This document shows positions 57,329 through 64,000 of a stretch of DNA of 64,000 bases, in pieces. The notes beneath the pieces were generated by a model that was given only the letters and a program-made list of their open reading frames with translations, was not told the DNA's origin and did not search any database. The translations under genes and the position numbers were made by a program. The stretch's first letter is position 1. The number at the start of each line of letters is the position of its first letter. The DNA is from Candidatus Bathyarchaeia archaeon (GTDB lineage Archaea; Thermoproteota; Bathyarchaeia; Bathyarchaeales; DTEX01): contig JAVZNR010000006.1 of the NCBI GenBank assembly GCA_038882715.1, positions 59,406 to 123,405 on the forward strand, read 5' to 3'.

Positions 57329-58463
57329 TTGCCTGCACCGCTAGGCCCTTATAAACCCGCTGCCCATTGAATGTAATCATCTTAATCGTCTCTTCATTAT
57401 GCTTGACGACTTCATCAGGTAGTGGAACGTAGTATAAGTCAGCTGAATATTTCTGTCCATCGTGGATCGCCCACCAGAGGAAGTAGACCAGCGCCCTAGC
57501 TGTATCCTCACCCATATTCGGCAGAACATTAAGCTCTTTATATATCAGAAAGTAGGTGAAGCTCGTTATTGGATAGGCTCCCTTAGCCTCCCTATTATTC
57601 ACTATGCTTTCAACTATTGAAACACTCGACCAGCTTTCATCTCCCCTTGGCAAGGTAAGAGCCGCGGCTGCAGCAGCCTTCATAAAGGATTCTATGCTTG
57701 GTTCAATAAACTCCCCTGCGGCGTTCAACACGTGACCGTAGGGCAAGTTATTCTTCTTCGCGTACGTGAACTCAACATATCCTATTGAATACGGTGTCTG
57801 TTGAACTAGGGTGGCTACACCATCATTACCCTTAGCTCCAAGCCCAGTCGGCCAGTTTACTGAAGTCCCTTTTCCAACGGTCTCCCTCCATTTTTGGCTG
57901 ACTGCGGAAAGATAGCTAGTCCAGATAAATGTTGTTCCGCTTCCATCAGACCTACGAACGACAACTATATCCTTGTCCGGGAGACTAACCCCCGGATTTA
58001 TTGCCGCCAGCCTAGGATCATTCCATTTTGTGATCTCGCCGAGATAGATCTGCGCCAGGATTTCTCCTGTGAATCTAAGTCCGCTTGGCATATCAGGCAA
58101 ATTATATATTGGGACTACTCCTCCTATCGTGAACGGTATATGTAGGGTGCCACTAGCATTTCTAAACTGGGCATCACTAAGCGGTGCATCGCTGGCCGTG
58201 AAGTGCACGGTCTTCTCCATGTGCGCTCTGATTCCGCCGCCGCTGCCAATAGCCTGATAGTTTATTAAAATTTTAGGCTTAATCTTATGGTATTCAGCGG
58301 CCCACTTATCGATTAAGGGGAATGGAAATGTTGCGCCAGCACCATTAAGGGATACTTCCTTCTCTTCTTGTGGTTGCGGCGTAAGCACTTGATAGGCTAT
58401 GACGCTTGCGGATATTATGAGGAGAGATGCTATCACAGCGATTATAATCCTGCTTTTTGACAC
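57318..58463 (-). CDS. pstS: Phosphate-binding protein PstS
   Basis: The 381-residue extracellular phosphate receptor of the Pst system. An N-terminal membrane anchor (RIIIAVIASLLIISASVIAY) is followed by the mature start with GAGATFPFPL, IGSGGGIRAH and SDAPLSD. VVRRSDGSGTTFIWTSYLS is a hallmark phosphate-binding loop. The anchor is uncleaved or lipid-linked; no lipobox Cys is seen. The GTG start at 58463 has GAGGTG eight bases upstream, and a TATATATTA box lies about 40 bases before it. It is first in the operon pstS-pstC-pstA-pstB-phoU. Confidence 0.96.
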   Translation of the reverse strand: MSKSRIIIAVIASLLIISASVIAYQVLTPQPQEEKEVSLNGAGATFPFPLIDKWAAEYHKIKPKILINYQAIGSGGGIRAHMEKTVHFTASDAPLSDAQFRNASGTLHIPFTIGGVVPIYNLPDMPSGLRFTGEILAQIYLGEITKWNDPRLAAINPGVSLPDKDIVVVRRSDGSGTTFIWTSYLSAVSQKWRETVGKGTSVNWPTGLGAKGNDGVATLVQQTPYSIGYVEFTYAKKNNLPYGHVLNAAGEFIEPSIESFMKAAAAAALTLPRGDESWSSVSIVESIVNNREAKGAYPITSFTYFLIYKELNVLPNMGEDTARALVYFLWWAIHDGQKYSADLYYVPLPDEVVKHNEETIKMITFNGQRVYKGLAVQANEG

Positions 58464-58565
58464 TATTTTTGCACCTCATCAATATTTAGATAAGAGAAAA
58501 TAATATATACATTGCCAAAATAAAAAATATAGAAGAAAGTAAACTATATAGATTGGGTGAAAAGT
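58464..58565. promoter_or_regulatory. Divergent promoter region of pstS and the AbrB-PhoU gene
   Basis: A 102-base A/T-rich spacer between two divergent genes. A TATATATTA box on the minus strand (near 58502-58509) is about 40 bases from the pstS start. An AAAAATATAG on the plus strand lies about 35-45 bases from ATG 58566. Co-regulation by phosphate is likely, and the AbrB domain of the right-hand protein is a candidate DNA binder here (inference). Confidence 0.5.
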
Positions 58566-59600
58566 ATGGAAAATGAGGAGATAAGGCGCATACAAATCAC
58601 CGGCAAATCAACATACATTCTCTCTCTGCCGAAGAAGTGGGTTTCTGAGATGGGGCTTAAGGCTGGAAGCCAAATCGTAATATTACAGGAGGGTAAGTCC
58701 CTAATTTTGATCCCTAAGGATTTAGCTAAGCCCAGCAATGCTTCTCGTGAAGCTACGCTTAAGATATCTGCCAACGATATGCCGGAAAAGATTGCACGGG
58801 CGATAATCGCCGCCTATCTTAATGGATATAATTCTATTAGGATTGAGACGTTAAGCGATCATATGGCTCCGTCACAGAGAAACGCCGTAAGGGAATTGGT
58901 GAAGAAAAAGATTGTTGGAACAGAGATAATATCTGATTCGCCTAGGGAGATGATACTAAAGGTTTTAGTTGGCTATCCAGAGCTTTCAGTGGAGAGCGCC
59001 CTTAGACGCATGTGCCTAATTGCATCCTCAATGCATGAGGATTCAATAAAAGCATTAATTAAATTAGACAAAGAGCTGGCTAAAAACATAATCGATTTGG
59101 ACGATGAAGTTGATCGTTTCGGTTTTTATATAATTAGGCAATTGAAGGCCGCTGTGCAGAGCGATAGAATCCTAAAAGATATTGGGCTTTCAAATCCAAA
59201 AGATTGTTTAGGCTATAGGCTGGTAGTAAAATTTGTGGAGCGGATAGCCGACCACGCCGCAAGGATAGCTGAAAACATTCTTTCATTGAGTGAAAGCCCG
59301 GATAAATTTATTTTAGATAAAATTTCTGAGATGAGCTCTTTCGCCAGATCGATGTTTGAAAGCTCGGTGGAATCATTATTTAAGAGAGATTATCTTCTAG
59401 CGGAAGAAACAATATCTAGGGCAAAGAAAATAGCGTTAATGGAAGCCGAAGCAATAAAAGCAATTACAGAAAAAGCTGGAAAAACTATTTCTCCAGCCCT
59501 AAGGATGATTTTAGAGAGCATACGTAGAACCGGAGAGTACTCAAGCGATATCGCTGAGATAGTCCTAAACTTAAACGTAAACCAGATACTCGCAATGTAA
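58566..59600 (+). CDS. AbrB-domain PhoU-like phosphate regulator
   Basis: 344 residues. An N-terminal AbrB/SpoVT swapped-hairpin DNA-binding domain (about 1-50; IQITGKSTYILSLPKKWV and GLKAGSQIVIL) is fused to two PhoU four-helix modules (about 130-335). Their signatures are IIDLDDEVDRFGFYII, RIADHAARIAEN and IRRTGEYSSDIAEI. Archaeal members are taken to control phosphate uptake. ATG 58566 is chosen over the GTG at 58557 because GGGTGA then lies five bases upstream. It is divergent from the pst operon and may substitute for the broken phoU (inference). Confidence 0.88.
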   Translation: MENEEIRRIQITGKSTYILSLPKKWVSEMGLKAGSQIVILQEGKSLILIPKDLAKPSNASREATLKISANDMPEKIARAIIAAYLNGYNSIRIETLSDHMAPSQRNAVRELVKKKIVGTEIISDSPREMILKVLVGYPELSVESALRRMCLIASSMHEDSIKALIKLDKELAKNIIDLDDEVDRFGFYIIRQLKAAVQSDRILKDIGLSNPKDCLGYRLVVKFVERIADHAARIAENILSLSESPDKFILDKISEMSSFARSMFESSVESLFKRDYLLAEETISRAKKIALMEAEAIKAITEKAGKTISPALRMILESIRRTGEYSSDIAEIVLNLNVNQILAM

Positions 59601-59687
59601 TAAAATTTTTTGGATAAGATGATTAGTTCTCTAAAAGGAGAATGGATCTCAACGACCGCCCCAAAGAGACTTAAATCGAACTCGTTT

Positions 59688-59735
59688 TGGTGCGGCCGCC
59701 GCATTTGAACCGGGTTATCGGCGCGGGGTACGGTT
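59688..59735 (-). other. tRNA 3' fragment with CCA (possible attachment-site scar)
   Basis: Read on the minus strand, the sequence ends in CGGCCGC-A-CCA, preceded by an altered T-arm containing GGTTCAAAT and an upstream GCGCCGATAACC. These match the 3' third of an archaeal tRNA, but T-stem pairing is damaged and no 5' acceptor strand (GCGGCCG) is seen upstream. Such 3' tRNA fragments are left when an element integrates at a tRNA. The orientation implies any element would extend to higher coordinates, over vapBC and beyond. A decayed tRNA is the alternative. Confidence 0.4.
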
Positions 59736-59781
59736 CCAGCCTAAAATTATTTCCAGAATCTCGTTAATGAAGTAAAGTATT

Positions 59782-60177
59782 TTATATGGTAATTTCTGTG
59801 GTTGTTGCCACGTTGGTGTACTTTTTGGCGGTATTTATGAGCTTCTTGTCGTCGGTTACTAGGGTTAATTTGTTTCGCGCTGCGATATGGATGTAGGATG
59901 CATCGTAAATGGTTATCCCCTCTTTTATGGCTATTTCCAGCGCCTCTTTTTCAGAGCCTCTCATCGTATATAGGTCTAGCACATTAAAAATATTGGATAG
60001 TAGCTCGATTAATCCATAGGCTACCTCCACCCTTATTCTCTTAAGTATGTAGCACTCCTTCCAAACCGCATTAATAGATTCGTAGATGGCGAGGTCTATA
60101 GTGCATCCCTTTGCGAAAACCTTTACATTTCCCCTCTTCACGAGATTCAGTATAGCGCTCGCGTCGTAGAGGTACAG
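59782..60177 (-). CDS. vapC: VapC-like PIN-domain toxin, probable CTG start
   Basis: About 131 residues of a PIN-domain ribonuclease toxin. The acidic residues are Asp5 in YLYDASAIL, Glu in IYESINAVWKE, Asp in IYDASYIHIA and Asp in LVTDDKKL. The first ATG/GTG/TTG-type start in frame (GTG 60141) lies after the first essential Asp. The coding frame must therefore begin earlier, and an in-frame stop lies just upstream. That leaves CTG at 60177, which has AGG five bases upstream, as the plausible start. It is translationally adjacent to vapB, whose stop is at 60180. Cleavage target unknown. Confidence 0.75.
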   Translation of the reverse strand: MYLYDASAILNLVKRGNVKVFAKGCTIDLAIYESINAVWKECYILKRIRVEVAYGLIELLSNIFNVLDLYTMRGSEKEALEIAIKEGITIYDASYIHIAARNKLTLVTDDKKLINTAKKYTNVATTTEITI

Positions 60178-60179
60178 AG

Positions 60180-60416
60180 CTACCTACCTTCCCTATCTTC
60201 CCGTATCATCCTAACTACTTCTTCGTCAGGTATATGGGACAACTCTCTAGATAACTCTCTAGATAACTTCTCTAGCTCCTCAAGCATTCGCCTCTTAACC
60301 TCCTCCTCAAGGGCTCTCCTAATAATGGAACCAGGCTTTATGTTATACCTATCCAGAAGCTCCTTCAACCTCTTTGGAACCTTAGCAGAGACTGTAACAT
60401 ACCCCACTCGAAGCAC
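60180..60416 (-). CDS. vapB: VapB-like ribbon-helix-helix antitoxin
   Basis: 78 residues. The N-terminal beta strand and helices (VGYVTVSAKVPKRLKELLDRY then KPGSIIRRALEEEVKRRML) look like a ribbon-helix-helix DNA-binding unit. A charged, LSREL-repeated C-terminal helix would wrap around the toxin. It lies immediately before vapC with the usual antitoxin-first order. Autorepression is usual for this family. Reading start ATG at 60416; no strong ribosome binding site was noted. Confidence 0.75.
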   Translation of the reverse strand: MLRVGYVTVSAKVPKRLKELLDRYNIKPGSIIRRALEEEVKRRMLEELEKLSRELSRELSHIPDEEVVRMIREDREGR

Positions 60417-61053
60417 CTAAGCAGACATTTATGGTAGACTTATATAAAGTTTTCCTACTTTGTATACATGGAAAGGGAAGAGTCTCAAACAAGTTTGGAA
60501 AACGCTACCTGATACGAGGAGATTAACCGCATTACAGGGATTCTCATGGAATCAATAGATATAGCCATGCGTGGGTTAAGAAATTACCTTAGATAGTATT
60601 GGGGCTCTCGCTAACGCGGCAGCCACATATAAGATCCCGTAAACTCCATCTTTCTTTTTGTTTTAGTAGGCTCTTTCTCTCCATTCGACTAATAAAAATA
60701 TGAAACCTTTTAGAAACCCGTAATATTTCCAGCAATTTGTAATTGTAGCAATCTAGCAATCGTCCTCTGCATCGCTTAAGCCTCTCTTTACAATCGTAGA
60801 TCTCATTCCTCACGCTAAACCCATTATTCCTAAAAATTAAAAGGGGGAAGGATTTAAATTCGGACAACTGGTGCCAGCACCTACATTACGGGTCCAAATC
60901 CCTTCTCCATTTAATGTGTCTAAATGATTTGTTTTTCTATTTTCCTGGGGAGGGGGTTGGACCATTTTTAATCACCAGACGAGATTATTGGTGGATGATG
61001 CTTAATAAGGTTGCTAAAGAGTTATTTATGGTTTTGCCGGACTCTTGAAATGG
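60417..61053. other. Intergenic stretch with no convincing gene
   Basis: 637 bases between vapB and the first KaiC-like gene. A 92-codon frame on the minus strand (60589-60867, TTG start) has a Cys/Arg-rich composition unlike a folded domain and no family resemblance, so it is not called. At 60844-60909 a GGGGAAG/CTTCTCC pairing and GGGTCCAAATCCC look faintly like a tRNA acceptor and T-arm, but the middle does not fold as one. GGTGCCAGCACC is a short perfect hairpin. Otherwise I see nothing here. Confidence 0.5.
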
Positions 61054-62469
61054 CTATAGTATTGGTGTTAATTTGATTTCTGATCCTTCTTCATCTGTAT
61101 GTAGTTCAATATTTAGTAGTGGTGTTTTTGGCTTTATTCCTTGTAGGAATATTGCGCCGCATATCTCCCTGACGATTAGGTGTATGTCGGCTAGGGAGCT
61201 TAAGTGGCTGGCTATGGCGCACTCGGGCCTAACAATATTCAGCCTTACATCACCAAAGTTCCTTGTCTTCGCTAGGTCTTCACCAAGAATCTTTAGCAGC
61301 TCATCTTTGCCGTACATGTATTCTAGCGTGTCGAAGCCAACAACAGAGAAGACCGGTCTACCCCTCTGCCGCCTAAACTCTGAGACCGCGTTCCAGAAGC
61401 ACATCATATCCTCCCTTAAAGACTTGCCCTCAAATAACATTACATATGGCTCAACAGCCTCAACGGCAGCGGCCTTAAAGTCAACAATCTTGAGGTTGCG
61501 CTTTAAAACATCCTCATGGACAAACGGCTCTAGGGCTCTCCAAACCGTTGAGGCGCTTAAACCCTGAGGCGGAAGAATAATGACGCTTCCTCCCTGATTT
61601 AAAACATTTGAAACCGTCACCCGGAAGAGGCGCTCGGGCGCCAGCGTCACATCCCTCTCAAACTCTAGTAGATTATAGCATCCGCGCCTAAACATTACGC
61701 CAACTACTTTATCCAGGTCTCGGATGCCAGAAGAATAATAGTCCTTACCATGCATGACAATCTTAAACTTCTTCGTTGGCTCTGGGAGCCCGCCCATGAT
61801 TAGCGGCCTGAAAACTTTGAATCCGCCCTTTAATGTGAATGCTAATTTTGACCATAGCACTTCTGTTCCGCGGGCCTTAAGTATCTTTAGGCATCTTAGG
61901 AGCGCTCCGTTAACTTCGGTCTTATTGAGGTGGATTATGAAGTCTGATAGGAACTCGGCTGGCTCATAGTTTTCCTCGGCAGTCATCTTCTCAACTATTA
62001 TTATTGTTGTGCAGCCCATCTCCCTAACAATCTTACTCAGAACTGTATGGACGAGTATGCGCGCATCATATGGCTTCTCTATAACCTGCGATATTGCCGA
62101 GAAAGAGTCTATGGCGAGCACGCTTGCCCCAATATCGGCAATTTCGCCTAGAATCTGCTCAAAAACGGCTGGGACGCCAGCCTCCTTAAGCGTAGCCATC
62201 TCAAGAAACCTAAACCTCCCAGAGCGCTCGAGCCTCTCGAAATCTAAGCCTAAACCACGCATATTCTCAAAGAAACTCTTTCGCCCCTCAACGAAACTCA
62301 CATATAAGCCGTTACAGCCAAGCCTCTCAACACCATTATAAATCCAGTTAGCGGCAAAAATAGTCTTACCAGTGCCCGGAGGGCCGGTAACAGCCACCAG
62401 GCTGCCAGCCGGGAAACCACCATCAAGAACAGAGTCGAGTACGTCGCTTCCAGTAGATATGCGGCTCAT
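61054..62469 (-). CDS. Tandem KaiC-like RecA-superfamily ATPase, second domain degenerate (copy 1)
   Basis: About 471 residues. The first RecA/KaiC domain has Walker A GPPGTGKT (29-36), Walker B ASVLAIDSFSAIS, and the KaiC-type GFKVFRPL end of the domain. The second domain begins near YYSSGIRDLDKVVG. Its would-be P-loop (FRRGCYNLLEFERDVTLAPE) has lost the GKT motif, so it cannot bind ATP as KaiC does. Related archaeal proteins are often signalling or regulatory ATPases. ATG 62469 is preferred because GGGGT lies seven bases upstream; the frame to 62499 adds only VAVFVWGII. It lies 85 bases downstream of copy 2. Confidence 0.8.
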   Translation of the reverse strand: MSRISTGSDVLDSVLDGGFPAGSLVAVTGPPGTGKTIFAANWIYNGVERLGCNGLYVSFVEGRKSFFENMRGLGLDFERLERSGRFRFLEMATLKEAGVPAVFEQILGEIADIGASVLAIDSFSAISQVIEKPYDARILVHTVLSKIVREMGCTTIIIVEKMTAEENYEPAEFLSDFIIHLNKTEVNGALLRCLKILKARGTEVLWSKLAFTLKGGFKVFRPLIMGGLPEPTKKFKIVMHGKDYYSSGIRDLDKVVGVMFRRGCYNLLEFERDVTLAPERLFRVTVSNVLNQGGSVIILPPQGLSASTVWRALEPFVHEDVLKRNLKIVDFKAAAVEAVEPYVMLFEGKSLREDMMCFWNAVSEFRRQRGRPVFSVVGFDTLEYMYGKDELLKILGEDLAKTRNFGDVRLNIVRPECAIASHLSSLADIHLIVREICGAIFLQGIKPKTPLLNIELHTDEEGSEIKLTPIL

Positions 62470-62554
62470 AATAATACCCCATACAAAAACAGCCACCAAT
62501 CCTTTTTTTAAAGAGAAGTATTATTTAAAAATTTACAGATTTATTTAAAAGCAT

Positions 62555-63991
62555 TTAGATTATTGGTGTTAGCTTCGGCATCGGATAGCCCTTTGAAGCG
62601 TCCATTTCTAATACGTGAAGGTTTGTTCTAGGCTTTACGCCGTAGACTAGTACGGCTCCATGCTCCCGTGTAATCCTCAAGTGTATGTCTGCTGTCGCTG
62701 AGAGGATCTTAGCCAGCCTCGGGTAGCCCGGCTTAAGCAACACTATGCCTAAGCCCTCCATCTCTTTCACTCGTGTAAAATCAATTCTTATTGCTGAAAG
62801 TGTCTCTTTCACTCCGTACGTGTTTATCAGCATGTCTGCTCCAGTGATGCGTAGCACTGGCTGCCCCGTCCTCTCCATTAACTCCCGCTCAACATCAAGG
62901 TACTTAGCGTAGTCCTCTGAGGGGCTTTCGCCCTTAAACGCTACAAGAGGGGGCTCAGGCTTAAAGCCAGGATAGTCCTTAACGCATATCCTCATGAGCC
63001 TATCTATGACATCTCTGGGCGCACCCATCCCCTCAGCCCCTCTAATTATCTGGCTGGGATCAACACCCACCGAAGGGATCACTATTATGCCTCGCCCATG
63101 CTTGGCGAAGTTTGAGGCTGTCGGAAACACAATTAAATGGTAATGTAGCGTTGAAACGTACTCGCTAATTTCTAGGAGAATTAGTGAGCCTTTCGGGTAG
63201 CCTCCTCCGAGCATCTTGTCCAGGTCTGGTGATCCTGTTGAGAAGTATTCTTCTGTGTCTGGCTGCGGCTGGAATCTGCGCGGCTTCTCGATGGGTTTAG
63301 GCTTGAATGGTGGGAAGACTTTGAAGCCGTCTTTAAGTGTGAAGACGGCTTGGGTTTCGGGCGTCGGCGTCCCCCTCATCTTAAGTATTTCCAAGTCTCT
63401 TAGGAGCCTTCCATCCATCCTAGTTCTCCTAAGTAGTATTATGCCGTCTGCGACGAACTCCTCTATGCCTAAGCCCATCCTGTTCTCGCCATATGGCGCC
63501 TCCACAATCAGGATCGTTGTGCAGCCCATTAGCCTAGTAATCCTGCTTAAAACAGTATGTAGGATGATCCTAGCATCCTGCGGGTCCTTGAATGCCTGAG
63601 CCATAGCTGAGAATGAGTCTATTACTAGGCGTCTAGCCCCTATCCGGCTCACCTCATTGAGAATCGTCTCCATTACCGTCGGCATAGCCTCCTCCCTGGC
63701 GGTCACCATGTCTAGGAAGCGGAACATGCCCTCCTCCTCCAGTCTCTCGAAGTCTAAGCCTAGGCTGAGCATGTTGCCGAGGAAAGCCTCCCTATTCTCG
63801 GCGAAGCTGACGTATATGCCCCTCTCACCATAGTTAACTATGCCATTGTAGATGAATGTTGCCGAGAATATCGTCTTTCCCGTTCCCGGGTTTCCGGCTA
63901 AAACTATTAGGCTGCCCCTCGGGAACCCTCCACTGATAAGCTCGTCTAAGCCGCTTACCCCGGTTGGAACCCTATTGGCACTGCCCTTCAT
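62555..63991 (-). CDS. Tandem KaiC-like RecA-superfamily ATPase, second domain degenerate (copy 2)
   Basis: 478 residues. The first domain has GNPGTGKT (33-40), RRLVIDSFSAM as Walker B, and the domain end GFKVFPPFKPKP. The second domain starts at EYFSTGSPDLDKMLGG; the P-loop region KGSLILLEISEYVSTLHYHL lacks GKT. It is similar to copy 1 along its length (shared VNYGERGIYVSFAENR-type and LGLDFERLEE segments), so the pair arose by tandem duplication. The ATG is at 63991, nine bases from the window edge, and the true start could lie beyond it. Partner proteins, such as a phosphatase or response regulator, are not visible. Confidence 0.8.
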   Translation of the reverse strand: MKGSANRVPTGVSGLDELISGGFPRGSLIVLAGNPGTGKTIFSATFIYNGIVNYGERGIYVSFAENREAFLGNMLSLGLDFERLEEEGMFRFLDMVTAREEAMPTVMETILNEVSRIGARRLVIDSFSAMAQAFKDPQDARIILHTVLSRITRLMGCTTILIVEAPYGENRMGLGIEEFVADGIILLRRTRMDGRLLRDLEILKMRGTPTPETQAVFTLKDGFKVFPPFKPKPIEKPRRFQPQPDTEEYFSTGSPDLDKMLGGGYPKGSLILLEISEYVSTLHYHLIVFPTASNFAKHGRGIIVIPSVGVDPSQIIRGAEGMGAPRDVIDRLMRICVKDYPGFKPEPPLVAFKGESPSEDYAKYLDVERELMERTGQPVLRITGADMLINTYGVKETLSAIRIDFTRVKEMEGLGIVLLKPGYPRLAKILSATADIHLRITREHGAVLVYGVKPRTNLHVLEMDASKGYPMPKLTPII

Positions 63992-64000
63992 CGCATGCCC

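Noticed and set aside
60589..60867. 92-codon frame on the minus strand
   Set aside because: TTG start without a clear ribosome binding site, odd Cys/Arg-rich composition, no family resemblance, and overlap with a tRNA-like stretch.
60844..60909. tRNA-like sequence with GGGGAAG/CTTCTCC and GGGTCCAAATCCC
   Set aside because: The T-loop has TCC instead of TTC, no anticodon arm folds in the 66 bases, and the D-arm is absent; at most a decayed remnant.

Overview
The window is archaeal. It carries an archaeal-type RNase P RNA, an intron-containing elongator tRNA-Met, an archaeosortase with a PEF-type substrate, KaiC/RadA-like ATPases, an AbrB-PhoU regulator, VapBC, GGTG-type ribosome binding sites, many GTG/TTG starts, and TATA-like boxes about 30-40 bases before starts. 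This fits an uncultured Thermoproteota/Bathyarchaeia-like lineage; that placement is inference, since no marker gene fixes the taxon.

Layout. 0.1-1.8 kb: tyrosine recombinase and RNase P RNA. 1.8-9.8 kb: an NrdD-like protein with an N-terminal winged helix and no recognisable glycyl-radical glycine, a 3-hydroxyacyl-CoA/L-gulonate-type dehydrogenase, a PPC (DUF296) protein, a PIG-L deacetylase and a GH38 alpha-mannosidase. 10.0 kb: tRNA-Met with a possible integrase relic at its 3' end. 10.3-51.7 kb: a large, almost entirely minus-strand locus of membrane and surface proteins. 51.9-54.0 kb: archaeosortase and its probable substrate. 54.2-59.6 kb: pst phosphate-uptake operon with a broken phoU and a frameshifted pstA end, plus a divergent AbrB-PhoU gene. 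59.7-64 kb: tRNA fragment, vapBC and two tandem-domain KaiC-like ATPases.

The most interesting part is the 41-kb locus. It contains three copies of a cassette in transcription order: a B-type OPT-like transporter, a giant (1533-1567 aa) M28B-peptidase-like/PA ectodomain fused to an FtsX/MacB-type permease, and an A-type OPT-like transporter. Copy 1 also has a surface protein between its B-type gene and its fusion. Copy 3 has a DUF5107-TPR protein and an orphan gene in that position. In all three fusions the M28 catalytic Glu-Glu pair is replaced by His-Trp or His-Tyr and the last metal-ligand His is missing, so the ectodomain is probably not a conventional zinc peptidase. Five paralogous single-pass surface proteins with IgGFc-binding-like beta repeats are interspersed, and a plus-strand pair (GATase1-like protein and an 862-aa protein) is inserted.

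The GH38 mannosidase, PIG-L deacetylase and two proteins with mutarotase-like domains suggest the locus handles extracellular peptides, glycopeptides or glycans: surface proteins bind, M28/FtsX fusions sense or process, OPT-like proteins import. This is inference from domain content and gene order.
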